Assembly (NCBI RefSeq): GCF_963974575.1
Contig: NZ_CAXBBQ010000003.1
Coordinates: 372,001 to 436,000 of the forward strand
DNA: 64,000 nucleotides
Source of the DNA: Sphingosinicella sp963974575
Lineage (GTDB): Bacteria; Pseudomonadota; Alphaproteobacteria; Sphingomonadales; Sphingomonadaceae
Direction: 5' to 3'
In this document: positions 7,549 through 17,202 of the stretch, piece after piece
Numbering within the stretch: position 1 is the stretch's first letter
Layout of the letters: every line of letters begins with the position of its first letter
Notes under the pieces: generated by a model
Database searches by the model: none
What the model was told of the DNA's origin: nothing
Seen by the model: only the letters and a program-made list of their open reading frames with translations
Position numbers and translations under genes: made by a program

Positions 7549-8606
7549 CGCTTTTCTCCGCTATTGCCGCGCGCTTCCCGCCAGATGCCGAGTTTTTCCT
7601 GCACGGCTCGATCGGAGAAGCTGAACAAGGTTGCTGTCGTTCGACAACGATGCACAACCGGATGCCAACTGGGGGCTACGAAGATATCACGCGGTTTCCA
7701 AGAAATACGGATGCCGCCGATTTCGCTCTCGCCCTCACCCTCGACTACTGTGAATACGGCTCCGTCCGTCGACTGATAGGGTGCAGTCGAAAAGCCTGCG
7801 GGTAGAAGCTGAATGAATGCTGCGATCGTCGGCATCGGAGAGCCACCGCTGGCCGGATTGACGAAGCGAAGCTTGTGGCCATGGCAAATGTCGGGATCAC
7901 CGCTGCGTGCGAGCACATCGAGCGTTTCGCGTGATCGCTCATAAGGATAGTTCAGGATCGGCGAGGCAAGATCGCCGGGTTTCCAATCCACTGGCAACAT
8001 ATTGTTACCATAGCGCACCGTGCTGTCACCTACAGGGCGCTGTTCCTGCTGCGAGAGGGTACCGCCCGTTTCGGCAAAGCCCGCATCGAAAAATGAGAGG
8101 ATCGGAATATCGAGACCATCAAGCCAGACCATGGGCTCGTTACTCTCGTTTCCGTGGTCGTGCCAGCGCCAGCTCGGTGTCAAGACGAAGTCGCCGGGGC
8201 GCATCACAGTGCGTTCGCCGTCCACGGCCGTATAGGCGCCACAGCCTTCGATGACGAAACGTAGCGCCGACTGACTGTGGCGGTGAGCACGCGCAATCTC
8301 GCCCGGCTTTACAAGCTGGAGCCCGGCATACAGCGAATGCGTGATCGAAGCGCTTCCAGGTAGGCCGGGATTTTCGAGGATCAACACGCGCCGCTCAGCT
8401 TCCTCCGCGGTCACGATGTCGCCGGCGCGGAAGACATGCTGGCGCACAACGCCATCATAGTCCCACTTCATCGGCACGGCCGGTGTAGCCGGTGTTTTGG
8501 GAACGAGTGCATGCAATCGCTGCCACAGAGGCGAAAGACTATGCGTCTCGATTTCCTCGTAGAAGCGCTGCCGCTCCTCGGAGACAGCGCCCAACTGTGT
8601 TGTCAT
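7545..8606 (-). CDS. Gentisate 1,2-dioxygenase
   Basis: 353 aa bicupin, close to the usual 340-370. The N-terminal cupin has GEIARAHRHSQSALRFVIEG with the iron-ligand histidines at about 108 and 110, and RPGDFVLTPSWRWHDHGNE with the third histidine at about 149 or 151. The C-terminal cupin keeps the fold (PMPTIAAFIQLL; TVVEGEGESEIGG) but lacks a full metal triad, as is typical. It opens the gentisate ring to maleylpyruvate. Start chosen at MTTQLGAVSEERQ; longer starts to 8663 would run into the upstream gene. Gap of 13 nt to the upstream isomerase gene. Confidence 0.92.
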   Translation of the reverse strand: MTTQLGAVSEERQRFYEEIETHSLSPLWQRLHALVPKTPATPAVPMKWDYDGVVRQHVFRAGDIVTAEEAERRVLILENPGLPGSASITHSLYAGLQLVKPGEIARAHRHSQSALRFVIEGCGAYTAVDGERTVMRPGDFVLTPSWRWHDHGNESNEPMVWLDGLDIPILSFFDAGFAETGGTLSQQEQRPVGDSTVRYGNNMLPVDWKPGDLASPILNYPYERSRETLDVLARSGDPDICHGHKLRFVNPASGGSPMPTIAAFIQLLPAGFSTAPYQSTDGAVFTVVEGEGESEIGGIRISWKPRDIFVAPSWHPVVHRCRTTATLFSFSDRAVQEKLGIWREARGNSGEKR

Positions 8607-8619
8607 ACCCGCCCAGCCC

Positions 8620-9474
8620 TCACTGCTTCGAGATGTTGGCATCAATGTTCCGCAGAGCCGCAAGCCCTTTGCGCTCGGCGTCTACAGTTGGCTGGCTCCA
8701 GCCATGCTCAAGTTCGATCAGGCCATCCGCATTGCCGTCGCGCCATGCTTCGGACAGCAGGGAAGCAAAATCTATGGTTCCTGCCCCGGGCTCGATGCGG
8801 CCGGGCATATCTGCAAGCTGGATCAGACCGATATGGTTTCGCGCACGTCGGTAAGCGGCGAGCACATCGCCGTCCATTGTCTTGATGTGGCCCGTATCGA
8901 AGATCATTCTGACTGCCGGATGGCCGACCCTGTCGAGCAGGGCCAATGTCTCGTCGGTGTTGGTAAGCAGCATGTTCGGAAGGTCGACCATGGGCTCAAT
9001 GCCAATGACGATTCCGGCCTCGGCGGCAAGCTCACCGGCGCGCCGGAGATGCTCGACAGCTGCATCTTCCTGTGCCTTCCGCTCCCGCTGCGGGTCACCC
9101 GTGACGAGGACGGCCACGACACCCGCGCCGAGCGAGCGCGCCAATGGGATCGAGCGGCTGAAATGTCCCCCGATGCTCTCCCACGCTGCAATTCCATCCT
9201 GCACCCAAAGGGGTGACATGACCGCCTCGAGAGGAGCAAATACGATGCAGCCCGAAGCGATATCGAAGGACTCGAGTGCGGTACAAAAGCGCGCCACCTC
9301 CTCGTCGGGGCGGCTGGTGGCCCAAGGGTAAAGCACGCCGCCAAACCCCTGCCCAGCGGCAAAGGCAACATGATGCGATGGATCGCTATTCCCCACTGTC
9401 CTATTGAACAGCGGTTCACCCGATGGCAGATAGCCAAGATGAGGGGCGTAGCGAAGTTTCCACGCGTGGCTCAT
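8620..9474 (-). CDS. TIM-barrel sugar phosphate isomerase/epimerase family protein
   Basis: 284 aa of the AP-endonuclease-2-like barrel. Metal-binding acidic and histidine residues are visible in GIVIGIEPMVDLPN, RMIFDTGHIKTMDG and GLIELEHGWS. Family members include hydroxypyruvate isomerase, xylose-isomerase-like epimerases and some ring-processing enzymes of aromatic catabolism, so the reaction cannot be assigned from sequence. The start overlaps the stop of the GMC gene (ATGA), placing it firmly in the operon. It probably acts on a side-chain or upper-pathway intermediate. Confidence 0.8.
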   Translation of the reverse strand: MSHAWKLRYAPHLGYLPSGEPLFNRTVGNSDPSHHVAFAAGQGFGGVLYPWATSRPDEEVARFCTALESFDIASGCIVFAPLEAVMSPLWVQDGIAAWESIGGHFSRSIPLARSLGAGVVAVLVTGDPQRERKAQEDAAVEHLRRAGELAAEAGIVIGIEPMVDLPNMLLTNTDETLALLDRVGHPAVRMIFDTGHIKTMDGDVLAAYRRARNHIGLIQLADMPGRIEPGAGTIDFASLLSEAWRDGNADGLIELEHGWSQPTVDAERKGLAALRNIDANISKQ

Positions 9475-11177
9475 GCCCGGGACTCCTCCCTGGTCATTTC
9501 TGCAACCTTTTCGGCTGCCATCATCACGGGCAGGTTGGTACCTGCGGCCATCAGTGTCGGAAATATGGACGCATCCGCGACGCGGACACCGCCAACGCCA
9601 ATCACGCGGCAGCGCGAATCGACCACGCTTGTCTGCTGTGCGGGATCTCCCATGCGACAGGTGCCGGCGACATGGCCACCCGGCAGCACGGTGCGACGGA
9701 CGAACTCATCGAGGCCTGCCTCGTCGGCGAGTACTGCATCCAGAGGCATACCAGCCTCGCGCAGTATCCGCTCGCGCAGTCCGCCCGGTCCGGACAAAGC
9801 CGCTGCCCCAGCAATGCTCAGGAATTGAGCCTTCCAATTGTCCTGCATAAGCAACAGGGCGAGAGGTGTCATCGCCGGCACAAACGCGGCATCAACGACG
9901 CGCTCAACGGGTTCATCGCGCACAAGGGTCGCAAGAAAACGGAGGCTTGCGACCATACGGTCACGGTCCCGTATATCGTCGAGCAGATTGAACCTGACCG
10001 CCAGCGACCGGTTTGCCTCGATGGTAACAGAGCCTTGCGAGAAAATCTTGTTGATAATGACCATGAGATTGGCCACCTGCCGCCCCAGCGGATCCCATGC
10101 GAGCGTGTTCGGCGTGCGCTCCCAGACGTTCAACAGCATATCCGTTTCCGGGCAGCCCGGCATTCCGGACGAATAACGGACCACCATGGGACAGGGAGGG
10201 CGCACGTGCCCTTTCTGCCGTCCTGCCGGCCGTAGATGAGCTGCCAGAATGAACATCGGATGGTTCAGCAAGTTGGCCCCGACCCCCGTACGGTCGACAA
10301 CGACATCGATCCCCGCTGCCCGGAGCTGGGTGGCCGGGCCGATACCCGACCTCATCAGCAACGCCGGGGAATGCAGCGCCCCACAGCTGAGAATGGTTTC
10401 GCCGGCGCGGATCGTTATCGCACCTGTCCCTTCGCCGACGATGGCTCCGACGACGCGGCCGCCATCGATCAACAGGCGCGATGCCATGCATCCGGTGAGG
10501 ATACGCAGGTTCGGGCGGGCGCGGGCGGCGGCGGTGAGATAGGCGGCAGCGGAGGTCTGTCGCGCATTCCCTCCAACGTTGAGCGGTACGGGCCCAAAAC
10601 CATCGCCTGTCTCGCCGTTCAGATCTTGCAGGTAGCGCAGACCTTGTTTTGACAAGGCTTGGGCGATTGACCGGGACAGGCCGCTCCATTCGTTTTCGGG
10701 TACACGTTCTATGTTCAGAGGGCCGTCACGACCGTGCACATTTCCGCCAAAATCACGATCGCTTTCGAGACGCTTGAAGAAAGGCAGGACATCCTCCCAC
10801 CCCCAGCCCACCACGCCGAGTTGCCTCCACTCATCATAATCGGTGGGTAGACCGCGCTGCGCGTGCATCCCGTTGATCGACGACCCACCACCAAGGATGC
10901 GTGCCTGACCGAAAGGCAGCGGCCCGAAGCCGTTAGCACTGTATTCGGCCACCAGTCCCGGCCAGAGGAACCGGGGATCGTTGAGCGTGCGGAAACGCGT
11001 ATCACGCACGGCTTCGGGTTCGCTCCCCGGAGGGGCGCCCTCGCCGGCCTCGATGAGGACAACCTTCGCTGCTGCGTTTTCCGAGAGGCGGGCAGCAAGG
11101 ACGCAGCCAGCCGATCCGCCACCGATGACGAGATAATCACAAGCCCCGACGTCGGAGACGGGAGACCCCGTCACCAT
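9471..11177 (-). CDS. GMC-family FAD oxidoreductase (alcohol dehydrogenase type)
   Basis: 568 aa. N-terminal dinucleotide-binding motif YLVIGGGSAGCVLAARLSE and acidic VVLIEAGEG; GMC signature around RILGGGSSINGM; C-terminal catalytic segment GGHVAGTCRMGD with the conserved histidine and a final AGTNLPVMMAAEKVAEM. Related to choline and long-chain or aromatic alcohol dehydrogenases. It likely oxidises an alcohol intermediate of the upper pathway in the cytoplasm; no signal peptide is visible. Start taken at MVTGSPVSD (11177), which overlaps the stop of the SDR gene by 7 nt; the frame is open to 11201. Confidence 0.88.
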   Translation of the reverse strand: MVTGSPVSDVGACDYLVIGGGSAGCVLAARLSENAAAKVVLIEAGEGAPPGSEPEAVRDTRFRTLNDPRFLWPGLVAEYSANGFGPLPFGQARILGGGSSINGMHAQRGLPTDYDEWRQLGVVGWGWEDVLPFFKRLESDRDFGGNVHGRDGPLNIERVPENEWSGLSRSIAQALSKQGLRYLQDLNGETGDGFGPVPLNVGGNARQTSAAAYLTAAARARPNLRILTGCMASRLLIDGGRVVGAIVGEGTGAITIRAGETILSCGALHSPALLMRSGIGPATQLRAAGIDVVVDRTGVGANLLNHPMFILAAHLRPAGRQKGHVRPPCPMVVRYSSGMPGCPETDMLLNVWERTPNTLAWDPLGRQVANLMVIINKIFSQGSVTIEANRSLAVRFNLLDDIRDRDRMVASLRFLATLVRDEPVERVVDAAFVPAMTPLALLLMQDNWKAQFLSIAGAAALSGPGGLRERILREAGMPLDAVLADEAGLDEFVRRTVLPGGHVAGTCRMGDPAQQTSVVDSRCRVIGVGGVRVADASIFPTLMAAGTNLPVMMAAEKVAEMTREESRA

Positions 11178-11938
11178 GCAGTTACCCCTCCGTCGACGCA
11201 AAGATCTGCACCGGTCACCCAGGATGCCTCGTCGGATGCCAGATAGGTAGCAGCATAGGCGATGTCCTCGGGCCGGCCAAAGCGATCCAGCAGCGTTTTC
11301 TCACGGATCGCTTGCTCGAAGCCGGGAAGGAGATCGAAGGCATATTGCGTCGCGGGGGTCACGATCATTCCCGGCGAAATCGTATTGGCCCGGATATGAT
11401 GCGGCGCGCCTTCCAGTGCCATCTGACGAGTCATCGCAAGGACGCCGCCCTTGCCCGTTGCATGTGCCACCTGCGGCAGAACCTTCACGCCGCCCCATGC
11501 GGCGACCGACGCGAAATTGATGATCGATCCGCCCCCGCGCGCGACCATGTGGTTCCAGGTAGCGCGAACCGGAAGAAACACTATGTCCAGCTCGCCGACC
11601 ATCGTCTTGCGCCACTGATCGAGTGTCATGTCCGGTATCGGCGCGAACTCTACGCGGCCAGCAGCCGTGACCAGTATATCGATACCGCCGTGGTTGGCAG
11701 CAGTTTCATCCATCAACGCCGCGACCTGCACCTCATCAAGGAGGTCGACGGGCGCCCTTACCTCGATCGGAAAGCCTTCCGCCTCGGACATCGCGCCGGT
11801 TTCCTCCGCGTTGACCGCGTCCACGTCGCAACCGACGACCTGCGCTCCCTCACGCGCGAACATGAGCGCACAGCCACGTCCGATACCACTCGCGATACCA
11901 GTTACCACCGCTACTTTCCCAGCCAGCCGACCGCTCAT
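11171..11938 (-). CDS. Short-chain dehydrogenase/reductase with His in place of catalytic Tyr
   Basis: 255 aa classical SDR: cofactor motif VVTGIASGIGRGCALMF, VTAAGRV for the usual NAG, Ser in INFASVAAWGG. Where the catalytic YxxxK is expected the sequence is HATGK (within PQVAHATGKGG), confirmed in the nucleotides (CAT codon at about 11459-11461 read on minus). The lysine is kept. Some SDR subgroups with AHxxxKGG are known to me, so this may be a functional variant and not a broken enzyme. The start overlaps the upstream SDR stop (ATGA). Substrate unknown. Confidence 0.88.
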   Translation of the reverse strand: MSGRLAGKVAVVTGIASGIGRGCALMFAREGAQVVGCDVDAVNAEETGAMSEAEGFPIEVRAPVDLLDEVQVAALMDETAANHGGIDILVTAAGRVEFAPIPDMTLDQWRKTMVGELDIVFLPVRATWNHMVARGGGSIINFASVAAWGGVKVLPQVAHATGKGGVLAMTRQMALEGAPHHIRANTISPGMIVTPATQYAFDLLPGFEQAIREKTLLDRFGRPEDIAYAATYLASDEASWVTGADLCVDGGVTAW

Positions 11939-12924
11939 ACCAATTCCCTCCGGTCATCTTCGTACAATGGGCCGGCCCCCGCTTCCACGACCTTGCCGTT
12001 GCGCCATTCAAGGAAGTCGGAAGCGAGTCTGAAGACGCGATAGCCTCCAGAATCGAGAATTTCGTCGAGATGGTCGCGCAGCGCTTCAGCCGTGAGCTGG
12101 AGGTCGCCATAGCCGCGGGTCGTGCCAAGAAACTGGAAGGATGTATGGCCTCCGCTCGTGTCAAGAATCTCGCCCGAAAGAGGACAATCCTCGTGGGCGA
12201 GAAAAGCAACCGCGGGGGATACGATTTCGGAACGCACGTAGCGGCGCCACCAGCTCTCGCCCTGTCCACGCATTGCGTCCGGACGACCCGTTTCCGAAGG
12301 CTTGAAAAATCCTTCCATCATGCGCGTATAGGCAGCGACACCAAGGGCATTCGACTTGATACCGTGCTCAGCGCCCTCGATTGAAAGCGCCCGCGAAAGA
12401 CCCACCAGGCCAGTCTTCGCAACACCATAGTGGGCAAGGTTGGGAAGTCCGGCCAGTGCCGCCTGCGAGGTCGTGAAAACCAGGCGGCCGTAGCCTGCGC
12501 GCAGCATATGCGGCCAGACAGCCTTGGCGACGAGGAATCCGCCATCGAGATGGACCGACACGAGCCGGCGATACTCCTCGAACGTCAGCTCCGAGAAGGG
12601 CGCGAAAGTGACCGTACCAGCATTATGCACAACCACATCGACCCTGCCGAACGCATCAAGCGCCGTCTGCACAATCGAGGCGGAACCCTCCTCGCTCGCC
12701 ACGCTGCTGACGTTGGGGACAGCGATGCCTCCCGTTGAAACGATCTCGCGGACCACTTCCTCGGCAACGGACGTGGATGAGCCCGTTCCATCCATCGTAA
12801 CACCGAGATCGTTAACCACCACCATAGCCCCGCGGGAAGCGAGCTCGAGGCAGTGCGCCCGGCCCAGTCCACGACCACCGCCGGTTACGATCGCGACCCG
12901 ACCGTCGAAACGCATCTCGTTCAT
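11935..12924 (-). CDS. Short-chain dehydrogenase/reductase (HSD17B4-like)
   Basis: 329 aa, longer than classical SDRs. Cofactor motif AIVTGGGRGLGRAHCLELA followed by VVVNDLGV resembles the dehydrogenase domain of multifunctional beta-oxidation enzymes; catalytic Ser in FTTSQAALAG and YGVAK with intact Tyr and Lys. The C-terminal 80 residues (GGHTSFQFLGTTRGYGDLQL onward) extend beyond the fold. It could oxidise a hydroxyacyl-CoA or secondary alcohol. Lies 24 nt downstream of the ThDP enzyme gene and overlaps the next SDR by 4 nt. Confidence 0.88.
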   Translation of the reverse strand: MNEMRFDGRVAIVTGGGRGLGRAHCLELASRGAMVVVNDLGVTMDGTGSSTSVAEEVVREIVSTGGIAVPNVSSVASEEGSASIVQTALDAFGRVDVVVHNAGTVTFAPFSELTFEEYRRLVSVHLDGGFLVAKAVWPHMLRAGYGRLVFTTSQAALAGLPNLAHYGVAKTGLVGLSRALSIEGAEHGIKSNALGVAAYTRMMEGFFKPSETGRPDAMRGQGESWWRRYVRSEIVSPAVAFLAHEDCPLSGEILDTSGGHTSFQFLGTTRGYGDLQLTAEALRDHLDEILDSGGYRVFRLASDFLEWRNGKVVEAGAGPLYEDDRRELV

Positions 12925-12948
12925 TTCAACACACCCCGCCTGTCCCGA

Positions 12949-14748
12949 TCAGTTCGGCCAGCTTCCCTCGAGCGGCGGAGAGATGTGGCGCTCCGCGCCC
13001 TGCTCTGGCTTGCGATCCGAGAGGATCGGGATCACGTCACGAATCGCACGCCGGATACGGGTTTCCGGATCAGTCCATACGTCGATCACGTAGCTACCTT
13101 CCGACGCAAGTGCGCGCTGTAAGGCCGGAACGATATCGTCCGGATCTGTGACCCGCTCACCATCAACACCCTGCGCCTTGGCGAGCGCCACGAAATCGGT
13201 GGACTCAGGCAGATCAACCCAAGGATTCTGAATACCCCACAGCTTCATTCCCTGACGGTTCGCATAAAGGCAGTGATTGTTGTCGATGACGACGATCACC
13301 TTGATCTTGCGTTCGGCGAGTGTCGAAAGCTCCATGAAGTCGTAATAGAAGCCGCCGTCTCCGTGGTAGCAGACAACCGTTCGTTCAGGAGCCGCCAGCT
13401 TTGCGCCGATGGCCACGGGCAAACCCGCACCAAGCGACATGTAACGCGAACCGAGCGGCATCGGCGTCATGTCCTTGTAGTGGAAGGAGCGGTAGAGCAT
13501 GAAGGCCTGACCACCCGAATCACCGACCATGATCGTTCCCGCTGGGAAGGTCTCGGCCATCCGGCGGATCAGATAATATTGATTAATCGGCGTCCCGCTC
13601 TCACCGGAGAGCTGGTTATGATAGTCGTGCCATTCCTGCTTCCCTGTAGCAATTGCTTCGAGACGCGCTGCGCTTGCCGGGCGTTCGAGGCCGTCGCGAC
13701 GGACCCTATCGATCAATTGCTGAAGCACTGCCTTGGCATGACCGGTGACGCCGAGCGTCGGCTGGAAAATCTTGCCAAGCTGGTTGGGGTCAATGTCGAT
13801 GTGAATGACGTTCGCGGGCTTCTCAAGGTTCCACGCGCCCGTCGTCATCTGCGAGAAGGTGGTACCTATAGCGATCCACATGTCGGACCGCTGAACGACC
13901 TCGTTGGCGCTGTTCCAGCCGAACGAGCCAACCACGCCAGCGAACAGCGGATGATCGTCCGAGATCGCACCGCGTCCGCCCCACGAGGTCGAGACCACGG
14001 GAATGCCGAGTGCTTCGGCAAATTGCTGAAGCTCCACCGCAGCTTTGGCAAGATGCACACCCGCGCCTACAAATAGCACGGGATTTTTCGCAGCGGCGAC
14101 CATCTCCAGAATACGGCTGATGGTCGCATCGGATGCCGCCGGTGGCTCGGGTAGTATGAGCGGTTCGGCGGGACAGGACGTGTTATTAACGAGAACCTGA
14201 AAGCCTAGGTCGAGAACGCTCGGCCCCGGTCTACCGGTGCTGGCTGACAGCACCGACTGGCGCACTGCGAGTGGCAAGTCATCAGACGTGACCACTTTAC
14301 GCGCATACTTGGAAAGTTGCTTGAGCGCAGGATAGACCTCCGCGGAGTCCTGGAGCCCTTCGCGGAAATCGAGTGCATTGTCGAGGTTCACGTCCATCAT
14401 GAAGAAGGGCGTGCTATCGACGCGTGCGGCATGTACCACAGGGCTGGCATGCAACGCGCCCACGCAGTGGAAGACGCAGGCCGAGGCTGCACGCCCCAAG
14501 ATGCGATTGTAGCCATAGGACATCCATGCACCTGACAACTCGGTGCGGCCGTTCATGTTCGCAAGCCCGGTGGTGGCTATGTGATGGATGAGTGCGCCGG
14601 TCCCGCCCCCGGAGTAACCGAACACCATCTCCACATCGCACGCGTGAAGAGCTTCGACGATCGCCTCGGCGCCCGAGCGGCTGGCCGGCGCCGAGCCCGA
14701 AGACGATACTTGCTCCACGGGGTTGGTATTCAGCGTATCGTCATCCAT
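12949..14748 (-). CDS. Thiamine diphosphate-dependent enzyme (acetolactate synthase / benzoylformate decarboxylase type)
   Basis: 599 aa with the three-domain layout: N-terminal pyrimidine domain (VEMVFGYSGGGTGALIHHIA; the activating Glu in GRTELSGAWMSYGY), central domain (NPVLFVGAGVHLAKAAVELQ) and C-terminal ThDP-binding domain with GDGGFYYDFMEL...VVIDNN. The frame extends to 14907 but the ATG at 14748 has a GGAGG about 8 nt upstream and lies just after the TonB receptor stop, so it is chosen. It may decarboxylate a 2-oxo acid side chain or join or cleave a carbonyl compound; the exact reaction is not readable from sequence. Confidence 0.88.
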   Translation of the reverse strand: MDDDTLNTNPVEQVSSSGSAPASRSGAEAIVEALHACDVEMVFGYSGGGTGALIHHIATTGLANMNGRTELSGAWMSYGYNRILGRAASACVFHCVGALHASPVVHAARVDSTPFFMMDVNLDNALDFREGLQDSAEVYPALKQLSKYARKVVTSDDLPLAVRQSVLSASTGRPGPSVLDLGFQVLVNNTSCPAEPLILPEPPAASDATISRILEMVAAAKNPVLFVGAGVHLAKAAVELQQFAEALGIPVVSTSWGGRGAISDDHPLFAGVVGSFGWNSANEVVQRSDMWIAIGTTFSQMTTGAWNLEKPANVIHIDIDPNQLGKIFQPTLGVTGHAKAVLQQLIDRVRRDGLERPASAARLEAIATGKQEWHDYHNQLSGESGTPINQYYLIRRMAETFPAGTIMVGDSGGQAFMLYRSFHYKDMTPMPLGSRYMSLGAGLPVAIGAKLAAPERTVVCYHGDGGFYYDFMELSTLAERKIKVIVVIDNNHCLYANRQGMKLWGIQNPWVDLPESTDFVALAKAQGVDGERVTDPDDIVPALQRALASEGSYVIDVWTDPETRIRRAIRDVIPILSDRKPEQGAERHISPPLEGSWPN

Positions 14749-14770
14749 GGCATCTACCTCCAGAAATTGC

Positions 14771-17083
14771 TCAGAACTTGTAACCAAGAGAGACGCCGTA
14801 CGTTCGGGGAGCGCCGACCAATCCCTCATCATATCCGCCCGGGTTGTTCCCGGCGCTGAGAAACACATAATATTTCTCTTTGAAGATGTTCTTGGCCCAT
14901 GCGCCAACGGTAACGGCGCCGCCTGGTAGGGTATAGTTGATCTGCCCGTTCATCAGATGATAGGAAGGCTGCCGTAGAATATTGTCGGGCCCCGCAAACC
15001 ATCCGTCGTTATAACTGTAGTTAAGGTTGAACCTGGCCTCGCCGTCCCCAACCGGAACACTATAATCGACCGATGCGCTGATCGATAGATCGGGCGCATA
15101 GGGAAGCTCGTTGCCCCGGGCGCTGCCAGAAACAGGCGCATTGCCTCCGCCAGCCGAAACTGGCTGCGGGACAAGGAAGATTGCATTCGGATAAGACTTG
15201 AATTTCGAATGCGTCCAATTGAGGCCGGCCGAGAGATTGAGATGATCGTCAATACGAGCGACAACATCGAGATCGAGACCGTAAATTTCTGCCTTCGCCC
15301 CGTTCTGGATCACGGCCGCGACATTGTCGAATACGGTAACCTGTAGATCTGAATAGTCGTAATAGAAACCGGCAACATTCACCCGCAAATGCCGGTCCAG
15401 AAGATCAGTCTTGATCCCGACCTCATATGCATCGAGCACCTCAGGGTTGACCGGCTGAGCGCCGGGACCGCCAGGTGGAATCGTATTGTAGATACCACTC
15501 TTGAAGCCGCGATTGTACGACGCATAGACAAGGAGATTTGATGCGAGCTGATGATCGAGCGCCAGCCTCCAGGTGAGCTTTCGGAAGGTCTTGTCAGCGT
15601 CGGTTACGCCACTGATCGCTGTTGGCAATTCAAGCGCCGGAATAAAATCGGCCTCGGTCTGCCCTGTGATCGACCGCTTCTCGATCGTGTAGCGCAATCC
15701 GCCGGTCAAGTTTGTGTTTTCGCCAAGTGGCACCGTCGCTTGACCGAACGCAGCTCCGGACTCGACCTCCGTGAAAGCAAGAAAGCGCAGCTGTTGCAGA
15801 GGCAGCAATGACGTCCCCTCAATAATGAAGGGATCGTAGCTAGCTTTACCCTTAAGGTAGTATAGCCCGGCCACCCACTGAACGACGCTGCTCTGGTCTG
15901 AACCGAGCTGGAGTTCCTGGGAAAATTGCGACTCCTTCTGATACCATCCGGCACTTGCGACAAATGCAGGGACCGGCTGTGAGCTCCAGTACTGGTCCTT
16001 CGTGGCCTTGCGGTAAGCAGTGATACTGGTCAGCCGGATGGCATCGAAGTCGTGATCCCACTGCAGGCTGGCGCCGCCATGTTTGAAGAGGAAGCGGGGA
16101 TGCGAATAAAGGTCAATGTCGTAGAAGCCCCCTTGGAAGATATAGGGATCGCCGACGACCGCAATCGGCGCCAGCGCGCCGGACTCTACGGCACCAGCCA
16201 GGTCAGGACGATCGGCCGCTGTTGTCGCCCCAGGGCCATATTGCGTCGGCCGTCCGCCTACAGGACTGAAACTATTGTAGGTACTCCCCTTCGACCTTGA
16301 ATAGTCCATTGCAAACCTGAATTCATCGCGATCGCCGGGCGTAAACAGGACCTTCGTCCGTCCTGCATATTCATTCATCTTGTTGGCATCGCGACCGTTG
16401 AACAGGTTCTTACCCCAACCATCTCCCTGGATCGAAAAATAGCCCGCGACATCCATTGCAAGGTTTGTCGAGAGGCCGCCCGTGAGGTAAAGCTGACCGG
16501 AGACCGTATCGTAGTTACCGTACCGTATTTCACCGCTACCGCCGAACTCCTGATCCGGATCTCTGGTGCGTACATTGATCACGCCGCCGGTTGCGTTACG
16601 ACCAAAAAGCGTTCCCTGCGGCCCCTTCAGCACTTCCACTTGCTCGATACTGTTGAGCTGCATCATGGCACCGCTGAGGCTCAGGATATAAACGCCGTCG
16701 ATATAGGTCGCGATTGAATTTTCGGTGCCCGCGGGAATTGCCGTGGTGCCCACGCCCCGCAGGTGCGCTTGCGTACCGTTCATGCTGTTCTGAATAACGA
16801 GGCCCGGCACCACCTGCGCGATCTCGGCAGTACTGTTGATCCCGGAATTGGCAAGTTGCTCGGCTGTGACCGCAGAAATTGCAATCGGAACCTTCTGGAG
16901 ATTTTCCGAGCGCTTGTTGGCCGTAACCACGATCTCCTGAAGTTGATCGGTCGAAACCTCGGACGCTGTGGCTTCTTGCGCCCTCACAGGCACCGACAAT
17001 GCAAAGCCGCCGATTCCAACAGCGAGAAGCCCGGCAAGCGGCCTGCGAGCGATGCGCAGATAGTAGTGCGCGGTAATTTTCAT
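14771..17083 (-). CDS. TonB-dependent outer-membrane receptor
   Basis: 770 aa. Signal peptide of about 35 residues ending VPVRA before QEA; TonB-box/plug start LQEIVVTANKRSENLQ; plug domain to about residue 170 including GPQGTLFGRNATGGVINVRT; then a long beta-barrel ending in the aromatic residue F (SLGYKF). Sphingomonads use such receptors, often of this IAISAVT type, to import aromatic and other hydrophobic substrates. First gene of the catabolic operon, 22 nt ahead of the ThDP enzyme. Start at 17083 chosen by its GGGAGG ribosome site; the frame is open to 17128 without signal-peptide character. Confidence 0.93.
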   Translation of the reverse strand: MKITAHYYLRIARRPLAGLLAVGIGGFALSVPVRAQEATASEVSTDQLQEIVVTANKRSENLQKVPIAISAVTAEQLANSGINSTAEIAQVVPGLVIQNSMNGTQAHLRGVGTTAIPAGTENSIATYIDGVYILSLSGAMMQLNSIEQVEVLKGPQGTLFGRNATGGVINVRTRDPDQEFGGSGEIRYGNYDTVSGQLYLTGGLSTNLAMDVAGYFSIQGDGWGKNLFNGRDANKMNEYAGRTKVLFTPGDRDEFRFAMDYSRSKGSTYNSFSPVGGRPTQYGPGATTAADRPDLAGAVESGALAPIAVVGDPYIFQGGFYDIDLYSHPRFLFKHGGASLQWDHDFDAIRLTSITAYRKATKDQYWSSQPVPAFVASAGWYQKESQFSQELQLGSDQSSVVQWVAGLYYLKGKASYDPFIIEGTSLLPLQQLRFLAFTEVESGAAFGQATVPLGENTNLTGGLRYTIEKRSITGQTEADFIPALELPTAISGVTDADKTFRKLTWRLALDHQLASNLLVYASYNRGFKSGIYNTIPPGGPGAQPVNPEVLDAYEVGIKTDLLDRHLRVNVAGFYYDYSDLQVTVFDNVAAVIQNGAKAEIYGLDLDVVARIDDHLNLSAGLNWTHSKFKSYPNAIFLVPQPVSAGGGNAPVSGSARGNELPYAPDLSISASVDYSVPVGDGEARFNLNYSYNDGWFAGPDNILRQPSYHLMNGQINYTLPGGAVTVGAWAKNIFKEKYYVFLSAGNNPGGYDEGLVGAPRTYGVSLGYKF

Positions 17084-17202
17084 CCGTTTTCCTCCCCTAC
17101 AGTTTTTTTGTCGCGCACTCGAAGCCATTGCGAAGCGTGACTGTTAGCCAGACTAGTCAGCCACGATCGTCATCATGTCCATTAATCTATTATGATTTGC
17201 TG

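Noticed and set aside
6200..8606. Homogentisate pathway (maleylacetoacetate isomerase, fumarylacetoacetase)
   Set aside because: The dioxygenase is a bicupin of the gentisate type and not homogentisate dioxygenase, and the FAH protein is the short form, so the gentisate route is the better reading.
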